From Paragordius varius (lineage: Eukaryota > Nematomorpha), in the NCBI GenBank assembly GCA_964247055.1, contig OZ176051.1, positions 9,176,001 through 9,240,000 on the forward strand: a stretch of 64,000 nt of DNA, read 5' to 3'. A program made the translations under genes and the position numbers. The notes beneath the pieces were generated by a model. The model was not told the origin of the DNA. It did not search any database and saw only the letters and a program-made list of their open reading frames with translations. Numbering within the stretch: position 1 is the stretch's first letter; every line of letters begins with the position of its first letter. Shown here piece after piece: positions 12,029 to 24,479 of the stretch.

Positions 12029-12264
12029 ATTAGAACCAAATTGAATTAAGGACACTCTTAATGTGCAAATGGTATATACGCTAATATAAGTTTGAAATAG
12101 CCCCCCATTTTCTACAATTTTTCAAAGTTAAAAGCACCTTTCCATCATAGTAGTTTATCGATATTGTCAATCCAACCCTTATAATGAGTCGAAAATAATA
12201 ATAAAATTTACTATTTTTTTAATATCTAAACACAATATCTATAAAAATGAAAAATGCTGTCTAT
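12029..12264. other. Short unannotated stretch
   Basis: No gene or repeat is recognised between the hAT remnant and the satellite block. Confidence 0.3.
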
Positions 12265-14420
12265 GTGATCTTCCAAAAAAAACCAGTAGACCTATAATCC
12301 AAATGCCGAAATATAATTATTAAAGAATGCTCCGACAATAGCTTCGCTTTTTTAGGCCCCCAGTTCGGGCCCACCCCGTGTAAAAAACGGGTTTTTTGAA
12401 AACACAAGTCCACAAAAATCGTGTCTTTGAGACAATATTCCGGGAAACGTGTTGGACCATTCGATTTCAAATATAATTTTTTTAACTTATTTTCGATTGC
12501 GCCGAACATAATCGGTTCGTTTTTTTAATTTAAACCCTCTTTTTACCCGCTCCTCCCGTAAAATGCCATTTCAAAATAACCAACTCCACAAAAATAATTT
12601 TTGATTCTATTTTTCGCCCAAGGTATGAGCCCGTAAAAATTTAATGAAGCCAGGTAATACCAGTTAAAAGGCAAAAATCTTGGTTCGTTTTTTTATATTC
12701 GCTGCTGGGTATGGTGATACCCGCTAAAAACTGCCCCGTCATATTGAAATAGTGTACTTTTAGTGCTAAATTTCAGAAAACCTATCAGTCCATATCAGTA
12801 TAGCTGCTTAAAATACTACGCGTACCGAGGCAAAAATTAGCCGTTAGTTAGGCCCTTCACGCCTTGAAAAATGCGCCCTCATAGAATGATTTTTTAGTTT
12901 TAAGACAATTTTCTTAAAAATAAATCAGAGCATATGGAATCAATCATACCAGGTATTATCCGTAAAAAGGCAAACATTTTCATAAAGCGCTTTGTCAGCT
13001 TTTGGGCTGGGAGTTACCCGTCTAACAGTGCGCCACCATATCGAATTTGCCTTGTTTAGGAGTTAATTTACAGACTATATAAGTTAAATAAAACCTGAAT
13101 ATAACCCGTAAAAAAGCAAAAATTTAAGTCACCGGTTATTTAAATTACCCTTTAATTGGGCCCTTCACGCCCTGAAAAATGCGCCATCCTAGAATGACTT
13201 TTCGGTTTTGGCAAATGTGGAATGAATAATGATTCCAGATATTTCCCTAAAAAGGCAAAATTTTTATCTAATGTCTTTTTTATATTGGCCCTGGGTAGGG
13301 GGCTACCCGCCTAAAACTGCGCCACCATATCATGACTTTCGAGGCCAATTTTATAAAACTTATCAGGCCATATGAGTTCAATAGGGCTTGAAATATTACC
13401 CGTAAAAGGGCAAAAATTTAAGTAGGCCGGTTTTATTAAATTATTCCTTAATTAGGCCCTTGCCCTGAAAAATGGCCATCATAGAATAACTTTTTTGTTC
13501 TGACGCAATTTTTCGAAAATCCCACGAGAGCGGAATCAATCATGATTCCATGTATAAGGCAAAAATTTAATCAATCGTTTTTTTCGCCCCTGGTTAAGGG
13601 GCTGCTCGCGAAAAACTGCGTCACCATTACAGCATGTCTTTGGAGCCAAATTTCAGAAAACTTATTAGACTATGTGAGTTCAATAAGGGCCTAAAATAAT
13701 TATTACCCCTTAAAAAACAAATACTTGTTAAGTATATATAGAAGGTTATTTCAATGAGTCGCTAAGCAAAGTTTTGCGCCCTGAGAAATGCGCCGCCATA
13801 GAACAATATTTTGGTGATTTGAAGCAACATTTCCAAGAACTTTTATGATATGGAACCCATTATAATTCCAGATATCCATATAAAGGCAAAAAATTTTCCC
13901 AACGCTTTTTTCTGCCCCTGGGTAAGGAACTACACGCCAAAAATGCGCAACTATTTAGAATTACAGAAAATATATGAAGCCATATGAGCTCATTAAAGGC
14001 TTTAAATATTACCCGTAACTAGGTAAAATTAAGGTTAGGCCTTATTAGACTAAATTTGGGGCCTTTATGCCCTAATACGCCATCATATACCGACTATTTA
14101 GTGGTAAGGTATTTTTTCGAATAACCCATGAGACGATAGTATCAGAGATGAATCCAAATATTTGCCCTATAAAGACAAAAAATTTAACTCAGCGCTTATT
14201 CCATATAGGTCTATGGGTAGGGGTATAGGTTTAAAACTAAGACACCATACAAAAATGGCGTAGTTAGAGCTAGTTTAAAAAACTTGAGAAGCCATACGAG
14301 TTCAATAAAGGCTTTAAATAATACCAAGAGTAAATTATAATATAGCGTTTCCGTTAGCCGTCGATTTGAGGCCTTGACACCAGTAAACAATATATTATGA
14401 ATGCACAATTTTAAAAATTC
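12265..14420 (-). repeat. Dimeric satellite block, copy 2 (longest)
   Basis: This is the reverse orientation of copy 1. The two unit types alternate about six times. Cores of one type fall near 12737, 13030, 13320, 13615, 13940 and 14240 (GCGCCACCATAT-like). Cores of the other fall near 12886, 13184, 13476, 13793 and 14080 (GCGCCATCATAGAATG-like). The dimer is therefore about 290-320 bases and the monomer about half of that. The end at 12265-12540 is the same non-repeated tail as in copy 1. Open frames here are by-products of the repeat. Confidence 0.8.
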
Positions 14421-15199
14421 TATGAAACACCATAACTATTAAATAATGTTCGAAATATTATAGATCACAATTTTGTTGATCCCTTTTTTCAAATAAACTG
14501 GCTGCGTAGCCCGAAATTTACGCTACTATTTAATAAAAGGTTATATAGATTAAAATTTAGTAATAATTTTTTTTGAATATTTTTAAAAATTGTATGATGC
14601 GGGATTTTTCCCACAATATTTTGTAATTTTTTTACTTTTGTAATTATCGTCTATCTATGGATATAATTTTGGATAACGCATTGAGGCTTTATGAAAGGTA
14701 AGGACGTTATGTGGGGGCACCGACGTTCATCGACAGGACGCTTTATACCTATAACTTAATTGTAATAGCCATATGTTAGAATTTGTTACTTTTTCATTAT
14801 TAATATATTTTATTAAGTTATTAACCTAAAAGCCATGGTACGTATCCGAATAATAAATAGGCAATTCCTATAATATTTACCGCATAAATGCATTCCCATG
14901 TCTTTCAAAATATAAGAACCTCCAGGTAATACAAAGTGACCGCCTGTTTTTATTAATGTAACAAATATTTCTGATTCAATTTTTTTTCACATTATAATTT
15001 ATTTTTCTTATGTTTAAAAAAATCACCGGTTAATAAAAATATATATTTAATCAACTAAAATAAATAAATATATATATATATATACCCACATATTTGGTGA
15101 ATTGCCGCTCTTTTCAATTCTTTTTTATTTACATATTTATGTGATTCGGCTTATTCTTATTAAAATGTATTAACCCAGAGATCACGATTAACTGATAAA
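14421..15199. other. AT-rich stretch, no gene
   Basis: No coding region is recognised. A run of alternating TA lies at about 15070-15084. Confidence 0.3.
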
Positions 15200-15669
15200 C
15201 ATTTGAAATCTTGCCTGATTGCGCTGACTTCCTGTGAACCCAATTTTGAAAAACTTTCTGAATTATGGCATACTCAATCATCTTAAATATTATTTTTAAG
15301 AATCATCAAGTGTTTCCACATTTAGTTCATATGACATCAGATCCGTTTCAACCGAAATTCCAATTAACGATCTCTAATTAGTTTTTATTCGACATCCAAA
15401 TCTGGTCATTAAAATCTGGTATGCAGTAATCCATAAAATCTGGCAAGATAAAGATGTTTACCAAGAGCTACAATCCATTTTTTACTTAAATCATCTAGAA
15501 TTCGTCCGAAGAAGTACAGTTAATCTTATCCATTGTAAATTTAATAACTTGAATAAAGTAAATATTTTAATATTTTTACACTGATTGTGGCAACCAGAAT
15601 ATTTTGATAAAATTAAGGTTTTAAATAATAATAACTGCTCAAAAATAATAATTTTTGACCTGTGCTAGT

Positions 15670-15715
<46 letters not shown>

Positions 15716-15823
15716 GTTTTAAAGTGATAAACGAACCTCTAATATTTAATATACATACGTACCCGCGTGAAATTTTCTCCCAAAAAGTAGCCCGCGGGCA
15801 AAGAAAAGTTGGCCACCCCTAAA
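15200..15823. mobile_element. hAT-type remnant with one recognisable end
   Basis: The right end reads TTGGCCACCCCT, which is complementary to the AGGGGTGGCCAA start of the element at 49913. The preceding 300 bases match 50640-50930 (GTAAATTTAATAA, ACTGATTGTGG, ACGTACCCGCGTGAAATTTT). I cannot find a matching left end. A few coding-like words around 15220 (NFEKLSELWHTQ) may be transposase, but this is weak. A TA microsatellite has expanded inside it. Confidence 0.5.
15672..15713. repeat. TA dinucleotide microsatellite
   Basis: About 20 uninterrupted TA units lie inside the hAT remnant. Length variation is expected here. Confidence 0.9.
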
Positions 15824-16554
15824 ATATATTATTTAGTTGCAACCAATTTTCTAAAGATTCACTTTTTTAAGATCATCTGAAAAAAATGCTTAGCGAGTTA
15901 TTTCTAATGCATACATGGAGTTTAAGATGCCAGACAAGGTGGATTTGAAATCTTAAAGGCCAAAGAAAATAGAAAACGAATTCTTGTATCAGTTAATTAT
16001 TTCATGAATTTTTTTCAAGTAGCTGCTAAAAAATTGAAATTTAACTTTTATAATAATAATTAATTTTGACAATTTATTTAGTGTTGCTGACACAAATTTA
16101 TCAAAAATGAAGTCATTGTATCATGATATGTATAATCCCCCTAAGCCTTCACAACACCTTCTAGCACCTTCGTGCTATCAAAATCGGTCGTTTTAATAGG
16201 ATGCAAGCCTTTTTTATATGTTTCTCTACCACATTCCATCTACACATTAATAAAATTTAATTACATTGTAGCATACATCATATCTATAATTGGGATCCAA
16301 AAATATCAATAAAACACTAAAGAAAAGAGGAAGTTTATAATGAAATAATGAAAGGTCTCCGTTTTTTTCTTATAAAATACTAATGTCTTTATGATATTAT
16401 ATTTATTATGAATAAAGTTGGTTTATTACGCTTGTAATAGGTCCATGAGAATATCGAATCTCTTTAAACATTTTACGATTTAAACCCTATCAATTAGTTT
16501 TAAGTTGAAGATCATTCAACATTTTAAAATATGGTCTATTATATTTTTATGAAA
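15824..16554. other. AT-rich stretch, no gene
   Basis: No frame, RNA gene or matched repeat is seen. 16130-16200 is somewhat GC-richer but has no open frame. Confidence 0.3.
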
Positions 16555-16776
16555 TATACCATTTGCAATTCGAATTCACCCTAAAATAAATTTGTTTTCG
16601 AGCTAATATAACATCTCATGATTAATATGAAATCTATTCCTATGACATAGTTAGTTATTTTTTCAGTATTATATTAATTTTTAACAAAATTTCAAATTTT
16701 AAAAATATAAAAAGATATAGGTAACTTTTAACTTCAAAAAACACATAATTTATTTTAGGGTGAATTTGATTGTTCA
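16555..16776. mobile_element. Foldback element family F2, short copy
   Basis: It starts TATACCATTTGCAATTCGAA and continues TTCACCCTAAAATAAA. The other side has ACACATAATTTATTTTAGGG and TGAATTTGATTGTTCAAGGG, the reverse complement of the left motif. The terminal AAATGGTATA is missing. This copy has only one tandem unit per arm, while the copy at 58767 has several. Confidence 0.6.
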
Positions 16777-16920
16777 AGGGTTTGAACTATGTGTTTGGCT
16801 ATACTATTTTTTTAATTCATGGTGTTTCTTATTCGAAAACAATAACATTATAACGCGTATATATAAGTGTTCTCAATAAATCCTTCAATACATCAAAAAT
16901 ATTGATTACAGTTATATTGG

Positions 16921-16995
16921 AGTGGCGTAACTAGGGGGGAAGGGGGCTGATGCCCTTGGCGCCATAGTTGAATGGCGCCGGATTACAAAGTTTTT
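16921..16995. mobile_element. Solo hAT-type end
   Basis: AGTGGCGTAACTAGGGGG followed by GGCGCC-rich text is the typical left end of a common hAT group (CAGTGGCG...). The related element at 51356-53269 has the same start. I find no partner end nearby. Confidence 0.4.
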
Positions 16996-17334
16996 AATAT
17001 TTCAAATAGCGTTTTAGACAAAATTGATATTTTAGTAATATTTTTCACATTTATAATCTAGGCTCATGAAAACACAAGTCCCATAGTTAATCAGTATTAT
17101 CCATGTTACACAAAAGTAAGGAAAATTAACTATTTGACAATCAAAATAGCGAAACCTTGTAAATTAATAAGTAAGAGATTCGATAGTTATAAAGCTGATT
17201 CAACGCAATTATTTTTTTTAAAAAATCAAAAGTATATTCGTGGTGATCTTTAAAAATTTGTCTAAAAGCGCTTAGTTTTTTCATACTATGTTTTAATTTT
17301 TGCATTAAAAACATGGGACTAACTCCTAAGATGG

Positions 17335-17376
17335 TATATATATATATAGATAGATATATAGATATATATATATATA
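17335..17376. repeat. TA/GATA simple repeat
   Basis: An interrupted run of TATATA with embedded TAGATAGATA. Confidence 0.8.
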
Positions 17377-17785
17377 TTAAAAAGGGAATTAATAATAATG
17401 AACTTTATAATAAATTTAAAGATAATATAAATTTTCATATATGACACACATTATTTTCATTTTAACCAAATTAATCTAATATAATAAGTTACTGAGTCAT
17501 AAAAAAAAATTTTATATTAAACAAGTTTTCATTTGATAAAACCCACAATCAAAATTATATAAAATTTCTTTTGATTAAAAATTCAGCCGCTTTATTTTAT
17601 GATTGTCAATTATCTATTTAAAAGGTTTTTATATATATACGATGTTTCTAAAATTAAGCACGTTTTTTTAATACTCTTTTATAAGATATTTTAAGATAAA
17701 CGAATCTTAATCGAAATTTAACAGGGATGAGATAAAAATATTGACCATCAAATTATATGGAAAAAGATTTTCATATTATAGTTTA
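17377..17785. other. AT-rich stretch, no gene
   Basis: No coding or repeat signal is recognised. Confidence 0.3.
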
Positions 17786-17960
17786 TATACCGTTTTCGCT
17801 ATGCTTCAAAATACTGTAAAACTCGCTTCACCAAAGCCAAATTTGTATAAATTATTCGGGATAAACTTTATTAAAGTCAAAATTAGCACATTATAAAAAA
17901 AATATTGCGTAATAGGCATGCGTTCACTTTTAAAAACTTGCCCATTTACCCAAAAATTTA
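17786..17960. mobile_element. Family B arm fragment
   Basis: TATACCGTTTTCGCTATGCT followed by CAAAATACTGTAAAACTCGC is the start of a family B arm. The match fades after about 170 bases. Confidence 0.5.
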
Positions 17961-19816
17961 AAACTATCCCTACACTTAATATTGTTTTGTTTTCTCAATA
18001 TGTAGTATTTTTTTTGAAATAAATCACAAATAAAATTTATTTAGCAAAATGGGCGGATAGTTACCTAAATTGATTAATTTTTATATCACTCGTGCCTGAA
18101 ACTATAAGCGCTACGAGCTTTATACATTTTTTTCTCAGATTTATGATATTTTTGTGTGCACTGTGTAATGTTTTTATAATAAAATTTTTAATATATAATA
18201 TACTGTGAATTAGTACAAATTGTTTATAATAAAATAAAGTATGTTTTCTAAATATAAATTCAATATAAAACACCTTTTATCAAAACAGCATTAAAAACTA
18301 TTGTTGGGATATCCTAAAAAATTGTTTATTATGTATTATTGGGCAACCAATAATAGCTAGCCTAATATCTGAAAAAAATACGAAGTTTGACAATAATTTA
18401 AAAAATATCAAAAAATACCTCTTTGGGAAAATATGCAATTGTATGCGCTTTTCCCTCATTAATATAAAGATATTGTTTTATTGGAGTATAGATCCTCGCC
18501 ATGCCTATAAACATAAAATTATTTAACAAATTTTCAAGTTTGTAAAAAAGCAAAAAAATGGGCTTTGTCTGCAAAATTATCTCGAATCAGGACTCAGCAT
18601 TAAAGTTCGGTCAGGAGCTGGTTCTGTAGGGAATCAACCAGTTATATATTATAACTTCTCAAAAACCACCCTGTTTTTTTTCTATTTTTGAAATTTTAAA
18701 TACGAACAATTATTTCCATATATAATGAACAACCGTGGGTCAACTTTCTACTATAATGTTGTGGATTCCAAACCAAATCGATGGCGCGTCGATTAAGCCC
18801 AATCTTTGAAAAATTCATTAGTATTCATTTCATTTCTTTTTAGATCAAAATTGTTTTAATTGATAAACTTATTGTTTTGCAGTTTCATATTATTATTATT
18901 ATACATTTTGTGGCTTAATTTTATTTGTTAATATCTATTATTAATTTGGAATTCTGATTATATTTTTGTATTTAAATCTATTTGTCGATGGCGAATTTTG
19001 CTTTATAATAATTATTAGCAAATTGGTCAATACTCTTCGATATTCTATAAAGAAATCTTTTATAATCATCGTTAAGAGGACAACAAAATCATCTAGAAAC
19101 TTTAGTTTTAAAAATAAGAGACTGAAATTGTTTTGTTTTGTAACTAGCCCCGAATCGTAAAAAAGCAAAGTCTTCACCTTAATCCAAAATCGTATATTTA
19201 TGATTTACAACGAATCATCTACATTTTGAATATAATGAGAAATTAAATTTAACCGATCAATTATAGTAGATTGTGCTGTCAGGTGATTTCAACAGCTCGC
19301 TATTATATTAAAATAGGTGTTATATTAATTTCATGTTGAAAATGTTAAAAAGAGCACCATGGTAAATTAAAATATAATTAGTGCTGTTTTAACACTACCT
19401 GGAGATCGAAATGTTAAAATTAATTAATTTACCTTAAAAAGATAATGATTATTTTATAAATTACAAATATTTTTTTTGATTTTATATTTTTTTCACAGCA
19501 TGTTGGCCCATTGTGGCGGCATTATAGATATGGAAATTTATAATATCTTTTTTACCTAGAGACTAAAGGCAATCAATGCGACAAAGGAAATCACTTTTGC
19601 ATAATTTATCGTAAAAAAGTGCTAGATCAAATCATAATCAATGATTAATTAAGAGGGAAATTAGGAGAATTAGAGAAGGATTTGTTTTTTAAAGTTCGAA
19701 TCCAGAATCTCATTTATGGAAATAACCTGGTTTTGTCTACCCTCTAATTCTATGATCACATGATGGTGGTACGATACTTTGGCATATTTTAAAGCCCTCT
19801 TGTAAATGTTTAAGCC
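17961..19816. other. AT-rich stretch, no gene recognised
   Basis: Several open frames of 60-80 codons exist on both strands (for example 18941-19177 and its opposite-strand partner). They overlap each other and show no domain, so I treat them as chance frames in very T-rich DNA. No transposon ends are recognised. Confidence 0.3.
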
Positions 19817-20258
19817 AGGGGTGTCCAACACAACGGACCGCATTTTTGCCTCAAAAAACCTCGACGGCCGCATTCGAAATATATATGGGTTTTGTAAAAT
19901 ATTTCTTAGATTTCCAACACAAAACTGTATTATGCAAACACAATATGGCAACTTTCTAATTGTATTAACTTATTTATAAAAATTGTTTAAAAATTAACTA
20001 AGATTACGGTCATGTATCCTTTATTTTATCAAAAATTTATTTTTTTTCGTTAAATGGGTATAAATATTTTGGTAAAGAATGGAAAAACAAGAGCTCTATG
20101 ATAATTCTTATACTTTGATGAATATGATATTGTTAATACCATATATCTCTTGATTTTAACGGTAAAAAAATTTTTGGTAAAAAAAAGGATGCATTACTGT
20201 ATGTAAATATTTTGCAAGTTATAAATTCTCAGGACGCCTGTTGGTACCCCTTGTCTAG
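19817..20258. mobile_element. hAT-type non-autonomous element, tentative
   Basis: The left end reads CAGGGGTGTCCAACACAACG. A possible imperfect right end is GTTGGTACCCCTTG at about 20258. No target duplication is visible. 19990-20110 recurs at the right edge of the window (63898-64000), which shows that the interior is itself a repeat. The same left end appears at 43094 and 59873. Confidence 0.45.
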
Positions 20259-20744
20259 GCCAATAAGAAAACAAAAATCGTAATTTTTGCATTATTTTTC
20301 GGTATTTTTTCCTATTAATATTTACAGTAGACCCTTTCATTTTAAATTATTAAAAAGTATATTACAATGTCTCCATTCAAAATGAAGAACTTTCGAAACA
20401 ATAATCTCATTCTCCAAATTATTTTGAAATATTCTAAAAACCTATCATTATTATTTAAATAATTTTTTGTTAAACATAAGCCTGAGATTACCAAATTAGT
20501 GATATAATTATAAAACAAAATTTACCTTTATATTCGAAGAGTTTAGCTAAAATAAATATATTAAATTCAATAGTATTATGGAATATTTTGGCATTTTACA
20601 GTGTGTATTTTTATGGTTGCTTATTTCAGACTATAGGGTAATTCGCAAAACATTATCGTGTATGGAAAAAAATGTGGAATGAACAATTTTTTCCTTCCTT
20701 TCTTCCATTTGTGTTCCGAATTGCCCAAATATAGTGTGAAAAAA
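20259..20744. other. AT-rich stretch, no gene
   Basis: No coding signal or transposon end is found. Confidence 0.3.
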
Positions 20745-21945
20745 TCAACCATTAAAATGCATACTCTATAAGATGGTATTTAAAAACTGTGTGCAAAACG
20801 GAGGAATAATTTTTTTTAACAAAAATTTCTTCTGAGATAGCTTATACAGAATTCATTTGCCGCAAAAAAATTTTTTTGTTGCCGACCTAGTTTTTGAAAT
20901 ATTGAGAAAAAATCAAAATTGGGCCCAAAAAAATTAAGGATAATTGAGGATAATTAAAAAAAATTATAAATTATGAGATATTATAATTTATAATCATTTT
21001 GCAGATATTTACATATAAATAGCCTAAAATCATATAGTTAGGGTTTTTATAAAAATCTAGATCAAAAAATGGCGTTTTAATAACGTACTAAAAAGACAAA
21101 AAAATTTTATGAAACTAAATTTAAGTAGCTTTTTCAATTATTCACTAGCTAAACTCCCTATTAAATTAACAATCACATTTTAGTAATTTATATATCAAAA
21201 TAAAAATAAAATAATGTTTTTTTTTCAGTTTTTATGATCTGGTTTATGAGTGTATAAAAAAACTACTGTTTTATTTTGGAATCATACATGAGCGGGAACT
21301 ATAAAGTATATGATGTTAGGATATGTAATGGAATATCAACCAACAATCCATATAAATCCCTGTGAAATTATTTTAAAACAAATTAATATTTTTACTGGGT
21401 TTTGTACGGATTTTTGGTTGATATTCCACTACTTGCAAATGTTTTGTATTAATTTATATACTGTATAACTCTCGCTCATGTAAGATTCCAAAATAAAACA
21501 TTAAATTTATAAACCCATAAACCAAATGAAAATAAAGGAAAAAATATAAAATATTTTTTAGTTTTACTTTGATATATAATTCTTTTTTATTGAATAAAAT
21601 ATGAATGTTAAGATTTTAATAGTGAGTTTAGCTAGTAATTAATATGAAATTTTTTAGATTATTTTTTCTTTTAAGTATGTAAATATATATTTATAAAAAC
21701 TCCAACTATATATAAACTATTTATAAATTGTAAATATTTGCTAAAATGATAATAAACCAAAATATCTCAAATATCATTATTTTTTTAATATACTAATTTT
21801 CACTTATTGCCATTTTTAATTTTCTCTGAATATAAAAACTAGGTCGTCAACAAATAAAATTTTACGTTTGGTAAGCTATCTCATGAAAAAAAAAATTTTT
21901 AAAAAATTAATGCACACAGTGTAATATCCATTGATATGAATGATT
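20745..21945. mobile_element. Long palindrome (foldback family F4)
   Basis: The left half reads ACTGTGTGCAAAACGG, GAGATAGCTTA, GCCGACCTAGTTTTT, AAATAGCC, TGGAATCATACATGAGCGGG and TATCAACCAACAATCC. The right half gives the reverse complements in mirror order: TTGGTTGATATTCC, CTCGCTCATGTAAGATTCCA, AAACTAGGTCGTCAAC, TAAGCTATCTC and TGCACACAGTG. The arms are nearly 600 bases each with the centre near 21390. Identity between arms is moderate, so the palindrome is old. A detached piece of an arm is at 1867-1980. No protein is encoded. Confidence 0.75.
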
Positions 21946-22619
21946 TTTACTTTTTTTTTGTTACATATATTGAAATTATGAATGAAAAGTACAGTGGCTG
22001 TTCGCAAATATTATGTTAGCAATAATTTTAATATGAGTAATAAATTATAAATTTAATACTAATCATATCCATTAAATACCCTTTTAACCAATTAAAAACC
22101 GAAATGGTCAATAAATTATTTCGTTAGTGTGTTAATAAAATACCAGTTTCGTTGTAATAATGAATTGTAACATTGCAGATAGGATCTACTCTCAAACTAA
22201 AATTTAATCAAAACAAATCGAGTAAATATTGAATAGATATAAAGTAAACATAAGCATCAACTTGCTAAATAAACAAAATAAATTGATTTTTATATCATAT
22301 AAACTTTTTCAAAACTACCCAAGAAATTATTAACTATTTTTTGTTAAAAATTTATATTTACAATTATTCCATCTTAAATTGTGCAAATTTTTTAAATAAT
22401 TTCCGCGATTTTCATATTTAATGAAATCCATTTTATGCTTTAGTATCATGTTAACTTGAAGTTATGGTTACTATTTAAAACATAGGAGTTAGCGATGTAA
22501 AATAATGTTTTAAATATCTTATAATAAAATTTGTATCAATATATGTCATAAAGTATATACTCCGGTATTTGCTATAATAATTAAAGAAATTATATAAAAT
22601 TATGTTAGATTATATTTTA

Positions 22620-22676
22620 ATACATATATATATATATATATATATACCTCTTGACCGATTGCTGTTTAAACATATA

Positions 22677-22708
<32 letters not shown>
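22620..22708. repeat. TA microsatellites
   Basis: Two long TA runs (22621-22646 and 22670-22708) are separated by about 20 unique bases. An open frame made mostly of alternating Ile-Tyr codons on the minus strand is a product of this repeat. Confidence 0.9.
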
Positions 22709-22796
22709 GATTTTGGATTTTTTCCAAATTAAAGGATATGCTTTTATTGAATAAAAAAAATGATGGGTTAAATTTAGAATTTGTTTATAAGAAATA

Positions 22797-23195
22797 TATA
22801 TCATTTGCACTTCAAGAGTCTCCTTGAACACTTCAAGTTCATCCTTGATATTAAACCGTATATCTTTATTACTTAAAATTAATTTGGATATTTATAAGAT
22901 TCATTTAATTAAAAAAATATAATTTTCTGGGTTATTTATTACAATTTTGCATTTAAAACATTTAAAAGTTAATAATTTTGTCATATTGGAAAAAAATTAG
23001 TTTAAATAAAAAAGGGTTTTTGGATAAAAAATTTTATTTTTAAATGAATAAATATATAATAAATAAAGAAAATTAAGTAAAAAAATAATAAAAAATAAAT
23101 GCAAAAATTATGGTTAAATTTAAATAAAAATATTTAAGGACCAACTTGAAGTGTTTAAGGACCATTCAAGGACCAACTTGAAGTGCAAATGGTAT
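22797..23195. mobile_element. Foldback element family F1, copy 1
   Basis: The left end reads TATATCATTTGCACTTCAAG followed by CTCCTTGAACACTTCAAGTT. The right end reads GGACCAACTTGAAGTGCAAA followed by TGGTAT. The arms contain a short unit of the form CTTGAACACTTCAAGTTGGT that repeats. The centre is plain A/T-rich DNA. There is no coding region, so mobility would depend on a transposase from elsewhere. Confidence 0.7.
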
Positions 23196-23672
23196 CAAAA
23201 CCCAATTTATGGTTTAAAATGATTTTCAAAAAAGTCTGTCCAACAACTTAAATAAGGCCAATATCTTCTTTTTGGCACTTAATCTCATAAATAAATTACT
23301 AAGGCAATATTTTATAATTATTTTAGTAACTTTTTTTTATTAAAATACCATGTAAAATTATATCCTATTTAAGAAAAGAGGCACTCTACTCAAAAATTAT
23401 TTTAAATACACTTATAATATATAAACTATTTATAATATAATATGAAGTTTTTTAGACCCTAAACTGCATTATTTAGATTCATTTCTTATGGGTTAAACCA
23501 CTACAATATAACATTCAAGTGTATAATTATTTTTAAGTTGTGGAATATTTCTTCATACATAAAATAAAATATAACTGACGATTTTCCTCAATCTGGTTTT
23601 TAAACTATGATGCGAAAAAAATGCATCATATTTGTGAAAGATTTTATTATAGAATTTTGATCGCAATTATTA
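23196..23672. other. AT-rich stretch between two F1 elements
   Basis: No gene or repeat is recognised. Confidence 0.3.
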
Positions 23673-24272
23673 TATACCATTTGCACTTCAAGAATGTCTT
23701 AGAACACTTTAAGTTAATCCTTAAACACCTTAAGTAGGTCTTTAAACATTTTAAGTTAATCCTTGAACCACTTCAAGTTGCTTGCACATTTCAGGTTCTT
23801 AAACACTTCAAGTTGGTCCTTAATATTTTTAATTTTAATTTAACCATAATTTTTGCATTTATTTTTTCATTTATATTATTCATTTATAAAATTTTTATAC
23901 AAAAATCACTTATTTGTTTTAAACTATTTTTTTTCCAATTTTACAAAACTATTAATTTTTTATTCAATGAAAAATTTTAATAATAACCCGGCAAACTTAT
24001 ATATTTCTGTTAAAATCTTATATATATCCAAAATAGTTTTAAATTAATAAAGATATATGGTTTCTCAATGATTAAAAGTTAATATTTATTTAAATTTTAT
24101 GTTAATTAATAGAAAATGGGTTAAAAACGATAAAATAGATGAATGATATACGATTGGATTGATAAAATTAAAAAAAGCAATAGGACCAACTTGAAGTATT
24201 CAAAGATTAACTTGAAATGTAGAAGGACCAACTTGAAGTGTTCAAGGACACTCTTGAAGTGAAAATGGTATA
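23673..24272. mobile_element. Foldback element family F1, copy 2
   Basis: It starts TATACCATTTGCACTTCAAG and ends CTCTTGAAGTGAAAATGGTA plus TA. The left arm has about six units of the CTT(G)AACACTTCAAGTT type, and the right arm has fewer units in reverse complement. The element therefore shows the uneven arm arrays expected from slippage or unequal exchange. The flanks are TA-rich, so the target duplication (TA or TATA) cannot be fixed. Confidence 0.75.
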
Positions 24273-24479
24273 TTTAAAAGACTTTTAGCTATCAAATTAT
24301 CAGAGTGCACACAATTTATAAAATAATATCGGGATTTTCATGTCGTTTCTGTCAGGGTTACAAAAAATATTACTTATAATTATACAATAAACACAAAAAA
24401 ATGTTCTTAGGATATATAATATATATATTCTGATAGAAAAATGCGTGGTGAAAACTAGCTTTATTGTAAAACTACTAAG

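Noticed and set aside
15672-15713. TA runs as possible TATA boxes or origins
   Set aside because: Such runs occur many times in the window without relation to gene starts.
14900-15823. A complete hAT element ending at 15823
   Set aside because: The right end and interior match the element at 49913, but I could not find a left end or a target duplication, so only a remnant is annotated.
18941-19177. Two open frames on opposite strands over the same bases
   Set aside because: They overlap completely, have no domain, and are of a length expected by chance in T-rich DNA.
22610-22831. Open frame with alternating Ile and Tyr
   Set aside because: It is a translation of TA microsatellites.
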